DNA of 64,000 nt from Basipetospora chlamydospora. Lineage: Eukaryota > Ascomycota > Sordariomycetes > Microascales. The position numbers and the translations under genes are program-made. Below, piece after piece: positions 23,538-35,986 of this stretch. The stretch is taken from assembly GCA_001599675.1 (NCBI GenBank), contig BCHP01000004.1, forward strand, positions 2,157,811-2,221,810. The letters run 5' to 3'. Below the pieces are notes generated by a model. The model did not search any database. It was given only the letters and a program-made list of their open reading frames with translations, and had not been told where the DNA came from. The first letter of the stretch is position 1, and every line of letters begins with the position of its first letter.

Positions 23538-26500
23538 ATGCCAACACTTGACGCCATGGTCCCGATTGAGCGGGGCTCGCCTATATCAAGTTCCGGCGCA
23601 AGTTTTGTGACTGCAACGAGAAAATCAAGCCTGGAACAGCCTGTCACCCCGGCCGAGCCGTCATGCGAGGCCAGCAGCGATAAGTTGAAAATTTCCGGCG
23701 AGCTAGACGGGCTCAGTGGAAGCGAGAGTCTTGTTGGGTGGAATGAGCAAGTTACAGACATCGCCTCGGCTATCTTCAACGGCGGATCCAAGCTCGCCGA
23801 TGAGCTGGCCCTCATCCCTCGGTTCCCTCTGGAAAGGCATCCCCCCCCGGCAACCCTCATCGACTGCCCGCCGTTCGGTGACGAAGAAGAAGTCTACCTC
23901 GCGGAGGCAAAAAGCCCGTTCCAGAGATGGATGAAGTTGTTGCACCGCCGTGCGGCTTCCCGTTCGCGGCATCTTCACCGTCCCCAACACAGGAAACAAA
24001 GGCGGTTCAGCGGTGATAATCTCCACTCGCTCTCGCTCTCGCGAGGCCGCAGTTCCTCGAGGCTGTCTTCCACATCTTCCCTGGCGTTTGTAACCGGCGT
24101 GAAAACAGCCAGCGTTGGACTTACCAGCATAACCACGAGGACCAGAAGCCGCGCCGGCACCACACTTTCTCGGGACCGCTCGAGGACCTACCGAAGCAGT
24201 AGGTTATCCGAGTCCGCGCCACGGTATTCCGAGGACAGTGCCTACAGTAGTGATGTACAGCCACGGGTGGACCCTGCCGTCATCGAACGCTCACTTCGGC
24301 GTCGGAGTATCCTAGAAGAACTCATAGCCACTGAAGAGAACTACATTGGCGATGTCCGCTTCCTCATGAACGTCAGTGAGCAACACCTCTGATAATTCAA
24401 ACTGCCCTGCTCCCCATGCTGACGAGGTCCTCTCATGCTAGGTCTACGTTACGACTCTCGCTTCCTTGCCTTCTATCTCGGCGGGGTTTCGGTCCTCCAT
24501 CAACCGCAACCTGACGGAGATTATCGAGCTTCATGAGGAGATTCTCGGTGAACTCCATCGGGTTGTCCCTAACTCGGAATACACTCAACTGGAGGCCACT
24601 GGCGAATCCGGAACACGGCCGACCAAGTCCCATCAACGTTGGCGAAGCCTTGACTCCGTCCCCGAGAATGCCGAGAACATGACATGGCTTCAGGGAGTTC
24701 CAGGGATGCTTGCAGACCCGCAAGTGGCGGAGGAGGTTGCCAAGGTCTTCAATAGGAGAGTAAGTTGGAATACACACTGTTTTATTCTTCTGAGTTGAAG
24801 CGCGGACTAACTGTAATTGGCACTCAAGATCAATCGGTTCTTCATATATAAGGAATATGGAGCAAAGTACGAGATCATGGAGGAAGATATAAATTCCATC
24901 CAAGATGCAATACCCGCTTGGGAGACGTTTCAGAGAGGCCTGGAGACTCTGGCTCTGTCAGTCGGGTCTCAACAGTGCTTCAATGATCAGTCAAAGAGGG
25001 CGCTTACCCTTCGAGACCTCCTCGTCAAGGTCAGACACTTTCAATCTCCCACCTTTCTCCCGGCGACCACTGCTGATCGTTCCTGAAATGTTTAGCCTGT
25101 CCAGCGGATCTGCAAATACCCCCTCTTGTTTTCCGAGCTCGCGAAATCCACCCCGGTAGAGGACTGTCCCAACTCGCACATGGAGGTGGACAACACATTG
25201 AGTCGCATTCGGGAGGCCACGGCAGAAATCAACAAGGTGACGAACGATGGTCGAATGAAATCCGTCCTTGAGAAGACGTGGATGCTGCAGGATCGTCTAG
25301 TGTTTGCCAACCAGGTTCGTATCCTCCTTGATTCCCCTGGACATGCATACACATGGTGCTAACCCCAATGGCGCAGCGACTGGATGCAGCGTCGAAAAAC
25401 CGCATCAGATCCTTTGGTCATATTCGGATGTGTGGTGCACTCCATGTTTGCTGGGAAACTAAGGATGAAGTCCAAGGGCAGTACATGGTCTGTCTGCTCT
25501 ACCCGGAGGTTCTGTGCCTCGCCTCTGCCGGAAAGGCGGACCAGATCTATACCATTCAAGCCTGCATAAATCTCTCTTCTATCAAGATGGAAGAAGTCGA
25601 CAACGGACGGGGTAAGACGGGAGGATCGTGCTACCTTGCAGCCATGGTCATATCTCACTAATACGTTCTCCAAGGTCTCCAATGCCACACAGCGCCGTAT
25701 TCCTGGAAGCTCGTGTTTGAGTGCGACTACCAGATCTACGAAGTCATCATGACAGCATGCACGCCAAAGGAGGAACTGGAGTGGAGGGCCCGGCTGGCCA
25801 ATCCACCTAGTGAGCTTGAGATCTCAAAGGACCCGAGCTGGTTCGGCTGGCTTTCATTGGATATCAGATCTTTGGGTACTGTTTTCGGCAAACCAGGTGA
25901 GTTACTTTCTCATCCAGGCCGCCCATCGCAGCCACTTTGTTGCTTGAGAGCGTTGACTAATATGAGCTAAATCACCCAGGGACCATGGCGCGAAGACTCT
26001 CGATACACCGAGCAACGACGATCAACCCAAAGGTGCCGCTCTCTCAGGTCATCTTGAAAAACACCTGTCTCATGAGAGACTCGGCGCACGCAGCGGCTAC
26101 CGCTTCGATCAACCGCTCCCAGTCACTGCTTACGACGAGCCACAGAATCCCCATCCTTGCGCCACCCCGGGCCGAGAGGGCGAGAGTAGAGGCGCTGCTT
26201 TCAGACGTGTGGAGCCGGGACATACTTCCTTTTCCGGGAATGACGATGCGGTCGAGGAGTGAGCAACTTGTACGGACCTCTGCTTCCGTGTCATCCGTGA
26301 TGCGGAAGCTGAGCGTCGCAAGCATTGCCACTTCGTTCGGGCGGCGACAAGGAAGCCTCGCGAGTATACACCAGTCGCCGGAGACGGACATGAGGGAAGT
26401 ATGTGGGAATAGTGGCCGACGAGTTTCCACTACGAATGAGGATAATGGAATCCAGAGCGGAATCCCCCTTTCGGGAGATACCCCCGCCGAAGCAAAGACA

Positions 26501-26890
26501 CAGGGTCTGACCCTGAGAGATGACTATGATGTGAAGAGCATGTCAAGAACAAGGATATCTCCGCCACCAGCATCAGCGAGCGGCAGGTACGAGATTGAAG
26601 TTACAGCCGTGGAGCAGTCAACTGAACGTGTCGCTGGAATTCCCCAGCCCGCAGCACCCCGGCTGTCGAAAATGAAGAGCTTCAGACTGAAAAGGCCGCC
26701 ACTACAGCAGCTACCAAGCTTCTGGAAGACTGGGGACCACCAGCGGGGTGTAAAGAGCGGTCGGGGAAGGCTGCGCCGCAAATTCAAGGTAGACACGCCA
26801 GGATCAAAGTCGATTCCGTATGCGTGCAAGGCTGAGGCCACCCCGACCAAAGACAGGGTGCTGTCTGGGATCCGGAGTCTCTTTATATGA
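23538..26890 (+). CDS. RhoGEF (Dbl-homology domain) protein, 979 aa, seven exons
   Basis: A guanine nucleotide exchange factor for a Rho-family GTPase, expected to act in polarity and cell-wall signalling. Exons are 23538-24371, 24442-24759, 24829-25029, 25096-25314, 25377-25611, 25675-25896 and 25980-26890; all phases join. Residues 1-255 are Ser/Arg-rich and probably disordered. The DH domain starts near residue 258 with RRRSILEELIATEENYIGDV and includes the diagnostic LLVKPVQRICKYPLLFSEL across the exon 3-4 junction. A PH-like region follows (about 545-690), with YSWKLVFECDYQIYEVIM near its end. The C-terminal 300 residues are basic and low-complexity. Introns 1 and 3 use unusual GTCAG donors. 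The ATG at 23538 is a choice; an in-frame ATG at 23496 would add 14 residues. The target GTPase cannot be told from sequence. Confidence 0.9.
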
Positions 26891-28060
26891 GAGCAGCTGG
26901 CTACCGAGCACGAGTCTACTGTCTACTGTCTTCTATCTACTGCCTAGCCCCTACTGGCTGGGTCCACTGGCGTTCCATGGCATCACCCAACTAACCATGG
27001 CGAGACTCTGGCAGAGCGAAGAGTGTTGAAGGCTATTCATTTCCTACCCTCTTACCAATGACGGACAAAAAAGGGGCCGTTTCATAATGATACCAAGGCA
27101 AGGCAGGGCCTGTCTAGAATAGGCGACGGGCTCATGGGGAGTTTTCTTTTTTTTTTCTTTTTTTCTCTTTTTTTCTCTTTTTTAGTGGCTTTGAAGGAAT
27201 CATTGATACCCAACAGAAGTAGAAACTCAAGTAGGCGCGGGGCAAGGAGAGAAGGGAAGATAGATTGCATGGCTTGTCTCCTTTTTCAACCGTATCCCAA
27301 GCGACTTCTAGAGACTCGAGAAGTGTATTAATAGAAGCCGATATGTGAAGGTCGACCGACGTATTTCAGTTCGCATGTAAGGTGGCCGTGAGGATGCCTC
27401 GATGAAGCCAGGACGTCTTGAACGAAGCCAAGGACCCTGGGGCCCGGCATGTTGGCGGTGAGTGACGGTGTGCGAGAGTGCCTCGTCCGGGCACGAAAAG
27501 GCGTCGTCATCCACGCGAGTTTGCTCCGGGATACTGCTTATACCCAGATGCACCCAAAGTGTGAACAAGCTGGTTGGGGGTGGAAGCCTCCGTAGTATGC
27601 ATGTGACTGTGATGCATGCGGGTGACGAGAGGGATAGGGGCTTGGAGCAAACAAACATGGGGAGAAGCGAGCGCTGCAACATTGATCCTGTCAAACCGTT
27701 CCCTCAACTTCGCGTGGAGTAGCATCATTGATGTATAGTAGTACCGCCTGCTTTGATTTGTGCACTGCAACCGGCTTTTGAAAGGGGCTCAAGAGGATAG
27801 GAGTCGCAGACAGGCTCGGCTCGTGTTATCGCATGGCTACCGTCGTCCAGCACAGAGGTGCTGCTGTTCAAGTTACCTTCAGTCCTTCAACTCTCTGTAC
27901 TTTCGCAAGGGCCTCACAAAGGCCGGAGCGTCGTATCAGTCAAGTCTACGTACTCACCATCCACTATAAATATATGTTGACCGGCAAGAAGAATATCTAG
28001 AAAGAGAATGGACTTAGGGGGGGGGGGGGGAAAGGAAAAAAAAGAAAAGAAGAAAGAAAG
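26891..28060. other. Intergenic, 3' flank of the RhoGEF gene
   Basis: Contains a T-rich tract at 27144-27184 and a poly-G run at 28017-28030, followed by A-rich DNA. No gene seen. Confidence 0.5.
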
Positions 28061-28140
28061 CTTCCCCACGGAGAATCGAATCCCGGCCACCTGCGAATTG
28101 CCGCATTGACAAGCAGGTATCATAGGCCTTTTGACGACTG
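28061..28140 (-). pseudogene. Degenerate tRNA-Asp(GUC)-like sequence
   Basis: On the minus strand CCTGC-TTGTCAA opens an anticodon arm with a seven-base loop carrying GTC. The 3' strand GCAGG pairs perfectly, but only after an extra stretch of about 11 nt following position 37, where tRNA introns sit. The T loop TTCGATT and a 3' acceptor strand GTGGGGAA resemble fungal tRNA-Asp. The T stem has a mismatch, and I find no 5' acceptor strand to pair with GTGGGGAA. The D arm is only weakly recognisable. A decayed or truncated tRNA-Asp is the best reading. Confidence 0.4.
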
Positions 28141-28331
28141 CGATTAGCTGTGGATAGGTGACGACTTGGATTGTGGTCGACTTCATCACTTCGCAACCTT
28201 GAGAAATTCGCAGTATGATATCGTCCCTGTCCGAAAAAAGAATATGCACACAGCTCCGAGGTATAACAACGAGCCGTGTAGTCGCCACTTCGTGGCGGGG
28301 GGTTCAGGCAGAGAGAGAGACCCTATTCATA

Positions 28332-29973
28332 TTATAACGAAGAGTAGGGAACTAGCAGAAAGCTAGGGGGCTCAGGGATGAGAAGCCACCCCTTCAGGCG
28401 GAACACTGTCGCTACCCCGTCCCGGATCTCGTTCAGATACCCAACGCGTGCCCCAGACGTGCAGCCGTACAGGAACAATGGAACCTTGAGACCTTGGGCC
28501 ATCACCTTGATTTCAGTAAGCGGAATTATCTCTCCATGAGGCCGTTGTAGTGCGTCTGAGAGCCCAGCCCTGGACACATCCCGCTCCTCATCCGTCTCAA
28601 GGTGGTGCACCATCGTTGTATGGTCCTCGGTGGCAGCCGCGGGAATGGTCTATAAAACATTCAGAGCATCAGTACGAAGTATATCAATATTAGTATCGTT
28701 TGCAACTTACTGTCGAGAGCTTGTTAGGCTCGGGCATCCGCGTCCTGTCGACTTCGACAACCGCCCAGTCGAGCATGCCATCCCCTTTAACGGGCTGTTG
28801 TAAACCAGAGCTCGCAATGGCGTAAACAAGGGTGGAAGAATTCTCGAAGAACGTTGTTGCGTGGTTGAGTTGCTCACGCAACTTGTTCAGCGTCCCCTGG
28901 TGGCTTTGCAGGCGAGCGCCGGCAGGTTCAGTCCATGTTGCAGGGCCCTCCTCGGCCTTGGGCTTCGTCTTGAACAAACCAACCACACGCTCCTCGAAGA
29001 ACGTAATATCCTCTGAAAGCCGTTTTGTGTACATCTCGTGGTCTTGCTCGGAGGGGCACACAGTGGGTACGTAGATGTGGTACTGGACCAAGGCAGCGCA
29101 TCTGCCCCATCTCGGTTGCTGTCATGGGTGTTCAGCATCATATACTGACAACCAAAGGCCGCAAATAACTCCTCGCCTTTGATTGACGAGATCTTGAGGT
29201 ATCCGGACAGAGTTCCGAAAGTATCACATCCTCGCGGACCAACCGAGACTCCGACTATTGGACACTTGGTATAGGCCTCCTGTGAATGCCGCGCAGGTGG
29301 TGGCTTTTCACGGCGTGCCGGTTTCTCATTTCCCTCCTCCGAGGAATCCTCGTTAGAGGACGCCCTTGCCTCCGCCACTTGTACTGCCACATCATGGATG
29401 TCGATCCTATATGGGTAGGCTCGATGTTCGTGCATGCGCGAGTGATGTAATCATAATGACTCTCCAAACGTACTCTTCTCGCAGCTCAACAACTCTAGAA
29501 GCAGCATCATATGCCGCTTGAGCAGGCGCACCGCCCGGACAGACGTAGATGAAGATGGTGACCCTGTTCTCCTTTCCATCGGGGTTCCACCCTAGCCTAT
29601 AGCACCCGACGGCCCTCCACTCCATGGAGGAGCAAATTGTGGTGATGTCATCGAATAGTCCATCGTAGGCTTGGAGTATCGGGTGTTCCTCGATAGGTGA
29701 GAGGTATATGGGCATGCGGGCCTCCAAAGGGCCATCCACAGCTCGAGGCGGCTTGATCCACGGGTGCCCTGACTTTGCAATAAGAATGGGGTTGTCTGGT
29801 AGGCCGTCGTAGAAACCGTCAACGCTTTTCTTGGGCTCATCAGTGGTTATCGTGTTGTCTGGGGCTATGAGATCCCCAGTGCTCCTAACAGCCACGGTAT
29901 TCATCGAGAGGGATTGGGTCTTGCTCTCCGGCTTGCCGGTGGTATGATTGGGGGTCGGCACTCTGTCCGCCAT
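28332..29973 (-). CDS. Trypsin-like-fold hypothetical protein, possibly truncated, 489 aa
   Basis: Exons are 29474-29973, 29146-29406, 28711-29101 and 28332-28649; phases join to 489 aa. Introns are 67, 44 and 61 nt. I see a loose resemblance to fungal trypsin-like proteins: GPRGCDTFGTLSGYL at about 223-237, then LFAAFGCQ where relatives have a Cys-Arg-His-Val block, DWAVVEVD at 365-372, and LFLYGCTSGARVGYLNEI at about 442-459. The usual catalytic His is not evident, and the protein ends soon after without a Gly-Asp-Ser-Gly motif, so it may be inactive or broken. The same frame is open upstream from 30022 to about 30474 and is interrupted only by one TAG at 30019-30021, so the gene may once have been longer. 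No transcript data are available; this may be a pseudogene. Confidence 0.55.
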
Positions 29974-30021
29974 CGAAGTTTCGCTTTCACCACCAGTCTC
30001 GGACTCGCACTTGAACCACTA

Positions 30022-30474
30022 GATACAAACCCATGAGCCAGACCTCGACGGGCGTTCGGCACTTCCAGTCTCGGACTTGGACTTCGACGAGCTTTCGACC
30101 TCGCTCGTGGTATGCTCCCCGGCCGGAGGCCGACTAACCGGCGCCACGGTACGAGTAGTTACCGGTTCCTCAGTAGGTTCGGTGATTGGAGTCTTGAACT
30201 CCACTCGAGGCGTCAGCAGCGATGAATCATCTGAGGTCTCATACAAACTGCGGAACATCCGGAGAGCTGCTTCGAGCGTCCGTTTCGAGTTCCATTCGAC
30301 TGGAAACACTTCGCGCGACTCTGCAACGTGAGGCGCCGGGCGAACCGACTCTGCCGCATCCAGAACCTCCTGAGTAAATAAGGTCTGAAGGGTTTTTGAT
30401 GCGCGAGGCTGGAAAAAGAAAAGTTGTCTGGCTTGGGGTGCGAGAAAGAGATGGAGAAAAGAATTCCACGTCAC
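30022..30474 (-). pseudogene. Upstream open segment in frame with the trypsin-like gene
   Basis: About 150 codons without an early ATG, in the same frame as the gene starting at 29973 and separated from it by one TAG. It is Ser/Pro/Thr/Glu-rich and ends in a repetitive Ser-Lys-Ser-Glu segment. A TAG that could act as an acceptor sits just before 30474, so this may be an internal exon of a longer gene. It could also be 5' leader with chance openness. Confidence 0.3.
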
Positions 30475-33400
30475 CTACATTGGGTCGGGGGAAAATAGAG
30501 TCGAGTTAAAGTCGGTTTCGACTCTGTGAACCCTACCTTCCTCCTTTGGCCACCTATCTAAGGAGTGATCTCCTCCTGACAGCCTCGTCCTTTACCCGCC
30601 CCCGCTTTCCATGACCTTGCCTTCAACTATCCACCGTGATCAAGACTGGAGGCCTAGTACTGGGCTGTCTGAGATCCCAGACACGGAGACAATAGAGCAT
30701 CAGAGAACACATTAGGGGGTGCGGTAAAAACAGTCGAGACCTGGAGAGAAACAGCCGTCGCTCGCTGGCCGACCCGGATATAAGCTACTAGTATCCCGTC
30801 GTCATCAGCCCCGACGGCCGGTTTCCGAGCCTCGAGCCCTGTGAAAAAAGAGAGANAAAAAAAAAAAAACCGCCTCGGCGCCAGTCATAGACAAGGGGTA
30901 CACGGCGCTGGGCGGTGATATCATCTTAGGGCGTCGTAGGGACAGGGGAAAAAAAGTTAGGGGAACCTGTTCAAGCATGCCTTGCTTCGTCGCGTAGTAT
31001 CACAGGACTCTCGTAGGTTGCGCGGCACGGGCACTTCTAGCTGCGTCTCACGAAAACCACCAAGGGCCATCATGATTCATGTTGGGCGACTTGACGGTGC
31101 GGTGATGTCTGATGGGGCACCCACCGGGGGAACAGCGACACTGGAAATGATAGCAAGGTGGAAGGTCCGCTGTCCCGTTTCGTACATTTCCAATTCTGAC
31201 GAGTAGCTTGGCAGGAAACGTGACAAGTTGTCATAGGACGGACTAAAGAGCCACCTCCGTGGCGACCATGAGAGGGTGGGAAAAGAGTGGTGCCTACGAT
31301 ACTACCGGCAACATCATGGTAGATTGACGTGCGCGTAACAGGCGGCGAGGCCCAGCTGCCACTGACTCGCCTTATTTCTAGTAACCCCGTGAGGCAGCTA
31401 GAGGCCCCGAGCCGGGCCCGGGTCGTTCATGCGGCGATAAGAGAACCACTGACGTCCAGTCTATGACGGCCGGGCCGCCGAGCATACCGCAGGCTGCGGC
31501 AGTGCGAGACGGATGGCCAGTGGGCCCAAACGAAGAGAAGAAGAAGAAAAAAAAAACAGCCAACAGCTCACGTGCGACGGCGAAGCTGACAGGGCCAGGG
31601 GAATTGAAGATACGTCCGTATATGTGAGGGATTAGGCGAGATGGGGGGACCGCTTCCGCCGACCTGTTTTTTTCAACGACTTGTGGCCAGTGGTTGAGGA
31701 ATGGCTGGTGGAAGTTCGAGCTTTACGAGTATTATGGTGAAGGGTTCTTAGGGGAGTCGTAGACGCAATGACGGGCGTTTTTTTCTCCGTGCGTCTTCGG
31801 GCGCTAGCTTGACGGGTGGCTGGACGCCCATTCCACGCGCTCTTCTGGGAGTCTGGGACTGGGGAACGTGGTGGGCGGTGGTGGGGTGCCTCTTTTAGTG
31901 GGTGATATCACTTCAACATCGCTCTTCTGCCGCCCAATGGGAGACGGCGTACAACCGCCCAACTTCTCGACTTTGACGGCCGAGAGGCCACTCCCGCGAT
32001 ACAGGACAGGATGGGGATGGAGGTGGGGGCGTAGACGTCGGATGCAATGCGCCATCTTGATGAAGAAATGCTGCTCATCCGCCGCCGCGTGGGCCAATCT
32101 CGGAGAGGACAGCCGAATCGGAGGCGCCCATGACACAATGGGGTTTCTTCATCCAGGCGCCGAACTTGGGTTCGCAGGAGGATGATCCATCGTGCCACTC
32201 TCCGCCTGGAGTATATGGGAGTATTCATTGGTTTTCTGGATCTGATCGTACGCTTTCTCTTGTCTCCCGTTCGAGAGCGGCGAGCATGACATACCGACTG
32301 TTTGCCGATGCCCAGCCCGCGATGACTTTGTACGGATCTGCCAGGAATGAGGTGCAGAATTTCCGCGGAGTGCGCAAAGACCACGGGCCAGCTACGAAGT
32401 AGCTAGCAAGCAAGCAACAATGTGACAGGTAATGATACATATGAGTAGTGCTTGCTATATACTATATCTGGTTAGCCACCTGCGAAGTGGGTGGGAAGGG
32501 TCATCGACGCAAGCAATTTACATACACCAGCCCGCCCTCGCATCATCGTACGAAATCTTCAACGTGCCGCCCGGCCCCAAGTTTGGGTCGTATTGCCGTT
32601 GTGAGGAGGCAGGCCAAATATGGTCCATTGATCATCGATGACCGCATGGATTTGATGGATTTGACAGATTGGGCATCCTTGATTCCACCCACTCATCACC
32701 TTGCCTCTCCCCAGCTGACAAAATCCTTGTCATCGCCGTTCAGAACAGTGCTCTCAATGTGAAATGATTGATTATATGTGAATTTCGTATGATTAGGTAT
32801 GGTATCGTATCCGTACATGGGTCCAGGGTGCTGGGCCTGTTGGAGCCTTCAAACACCAAGTGCTTGATCTACAGCACATCAGTCTCAAGACTTGGGATGG
32901 CACGGAGCTTATTCAAGGCTCGATGCGATTGATATCTTGGCATCGTCTGTGTGTGTGCTGTCATGTTCCGTTCGATTGTGGTACGCCGAATAAGTAGGCA
33001 CACTAGCTGTCTTCTCTTGCGAGTGAGTGAAGAGTATTGCCCAAACATCAATGGCATTTGATTCAATCACTCCTAGGGCTGGCTCTCATCACGCTTTGCC
33101 ATGAAGATTTTCTCAAGAATCGAACAAGATCGGCACAGATGGAATTCTCCGTGATGAGAACCGCGACCAGCGAGCAGGTGAAGCTATATCTTGACGTGAT
33201 AAGTGACAGGGATATGCCGGGCTTGGTTCGCCAAACACAGACATGCTCGGAACACTTGGCATCAGATCACCAAGGTTAGGTTAGATCCAATGCTACCCTT
33301 GTGTTGTGAAGGAAGTGTGATATTGATCCCGCTCATGCTCTAGCTGGTCCGGTCTCGAGCTCGAGCGACGGCACGAGTACGAGGACGGCTCGACAGCAAC

Positions 33401-35986
33401 CGGACGGATCAGAGTATGTACTCACGTACGAGTACTCGTACACATGCAGACACATCATGTGCCTCTTGGCAAGAGCACTGAAGTGATCAATGACAATGCT
33501 TCCAAGCGGCAGCGGTGAGTGCACCTGAGTACATCAATTTTGATGCCGCGTTCCTCTTTAACGCCGGCTTCTTGACCGTCTTGGAGCCTCGATACTGGAC
33601 AGCCCGAGTCAGTGATGCAAAGAGCCGCCCAGAACGTGACACGGCGTCAATAGCGTTTAGAGCAGCAACTATTGAAGGTGGGTGGGGTGGCTTCTTCAAT
33701 CGTTGGCAATATCTAATTATCTGAGATCCGTGGCAGTTGTAAACTTCAAAGCTGCGCTCGACTCCGACAAAAAAAATCTCCATGCTGGCTGTGGCTGGAC
33801 CCGCCCACCGACCGGTGCTTTCAAGTTCCTTTCGGAGAACAACTCGCCCCCGGAGTACTTTATCCCTCCCGTCGGGACTTACGAGAAATGGAGCAGCGAG
33901 TTGCCCCGTCTTCACAATCTACTCGTACACTACTGCAGGCGAGCGTACTTCTGTCACATTCAACGGTAACTCTAGGTAGCCTGGCCCCCGGTCTTCGAGC
34001 AGTTTACTCGAATTCCCGGCGCAAGCGATACCTAGAAGTACCTAAGCCCATTTCCAATGGGACAACATAAACGATTTATTTCCGTACCCACCCCTCCGTT
34101 TGATAAATGCGTGCAGGGTCACAGACACGCAGACGGCTGCAGGATACTCGCACGCTCCCATGCGCTGCGGGGTCTCGGTTGCATCTTCGAAGCGGCAAGG
34201 GGCGTGATTGGCCCCTGTCGAATCTCTAACCGCCCAGCCCCTGCGATGCACCCCCCTCGCCGTGTGGTGCTGTTACCGAATGCGATGGCGGGCAGAAAAA
34301 GCCACCGACTGGTTTGCTTGCTCTGTCCCCCTCACAGGTCCATCCAGAAGTCGAAAAGGCACCATCTTTTTCTTCATTCGAACAGCCAGCCATTGAGCGA
34401 ACGGTTGACCGCCAAAGTGGCTTCATTAAACTCGTGATGACCTAGAATAGATCAATGCTCCGCCTGTCATACTGGCTGCATCACTCCCAGCACCGGTTTA
34501 ATAGTTCGTGAGACTTGGCTACAGGGTCCTTTGGCCACTGACCTCGTCCGCCTCTTCCTCTGGCTTCCTGCTGTTCCTGCTCCGACCCGGCCGTCTACCG
34601 TTCCCCCATCTTAATACAACCCCCCCCCCCCCCCCTCCCAACCCTATTGGCAATACATTGATGTACCGTCGTCACCTCACCTCCGCTCTGCATTTCTCCC
34701 CCTGTCCGCCCCTGCCACTCACACCCCCCTCACGCCTCAAGGGTCTGTTCTTAAAACCAAGAGTGTCGCCGCCTCGCCCACGGTCGACCACCTCCTGCTT
34801 CAAAGTCCATGCCCATGTCCCCCCCTTGAACGACGGTCCTGTATGATCACCAGTCCCCTTTAATGCAACGACCACAGCAAACTTGAGCCCCCATCGCTAC
34901 TGGTACTTGGAGCCCTTTCAGCACTCTGCTTCAGACTCGGACCCTCTGCTTTCCGACTCGCCAACTTACACGGCGTTTTCAGCGACCCTGCTCCACATCT
35001 CCCATACAACACCCACTATCGTCCATAGTCAAACGCCTCGTGCCTCAGATGGTGAAACCGACCTGGGTGGTGCACCTCCACACTTTTTACTAGGGCCCTT
35101 GTTGTTCTTCCTTTCTATACCTGCCCTACACATAGCCAGAAAGACGTGCGTGCTCATGCCGCTCGGATGCCGGCTGTCACGATAGATCGGATTACCAGAA
35201 CGTGGATTCCCATACCGCATCAGACTACAGTCGAGCCAGAAACATCCGATACCCGTTGTCCAAGAAGGCTGTCAACGGAACCTGACACACACCCAAGCCT
35301 TACCCCCCGACGCCGTGCCTTGCCCACTGGGGCAAAGTGCAGGCATACACAACACACCCTAGCCTGTTCTCCGGGATCTGCTGAGACGCTTCCGCACGAT
35401 CTTCCCTAGCATTAGTCTCTTTGCTGCTCCATCCTCTCCGTGGTCACTCCGACCCATCTCCGTCGCTCCACCCCAATATAGACTACATCGTCCCCGACGG
35501 ACCACCATCCTATCCAGTCTCTCTCCTCCCTCCTTCCCTTCTTCTCCTCCCCTTCCTTTCTTTTGATCGTCAGCGCTGGTCGGAAGTTCTGTCGATTGCA
35601 TTCTTTTTTTTTCTTCTCTTCAGCATCGGCTTGTTCTTTCAATCCTTTGCCCAGGTCTGGATACCTGTTCCCTTCTTTAAACTACTACTCTTTTTTATTA
35701 CTACGCCTTCTATTCTCTCCTTCGCTTCCCCTTTCCGCGGGCTTCTTTGACGGCGCTACCGATACGTCGATAATCCGAACGACTCTTTTCACCGCACTCT
35801 CGCTTCCACGCCTCGGGACGCCAGCTGAACAGGGAAAGAAAAGGAGGATTTCAAGAGCAAGGCCGCACCAAAGGATCGAAAAGGGACATTGGAAGAACCC
35901 AGCCAGGAAGAGAAGAAAGGCAGAACGAACATCTCGACTCGACGTATCCCGAACCAAAAGCTACCGCTGCAAACTAGCAAGTCAAG
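30475..35986. other. Gene-poor region of 5.5 kb
   Basis: No convincing gene. It contains one ambiguous base at 30856 inside an A-run, a C-homopolymer at 34620-34635 and several simple tracts. Around 33350-33440 there is a cluster of GTAC/CGAG-containing short palindromes. A 142-codon minus frame at 33487-33915 has no recognisable domain. From 34500 to 35980 the DNA is strongly C/T-rich, consistent with promoter and long leader of the next gene. Confidence 0.4.

Noticed and set aside
33487..33915. A minus frame with a faint resemblance to a transposase helix-turn-helix
   Set aside because: The resemblance is a few residues only; no catalytic domain or terminal inverted repeats were seen around it.
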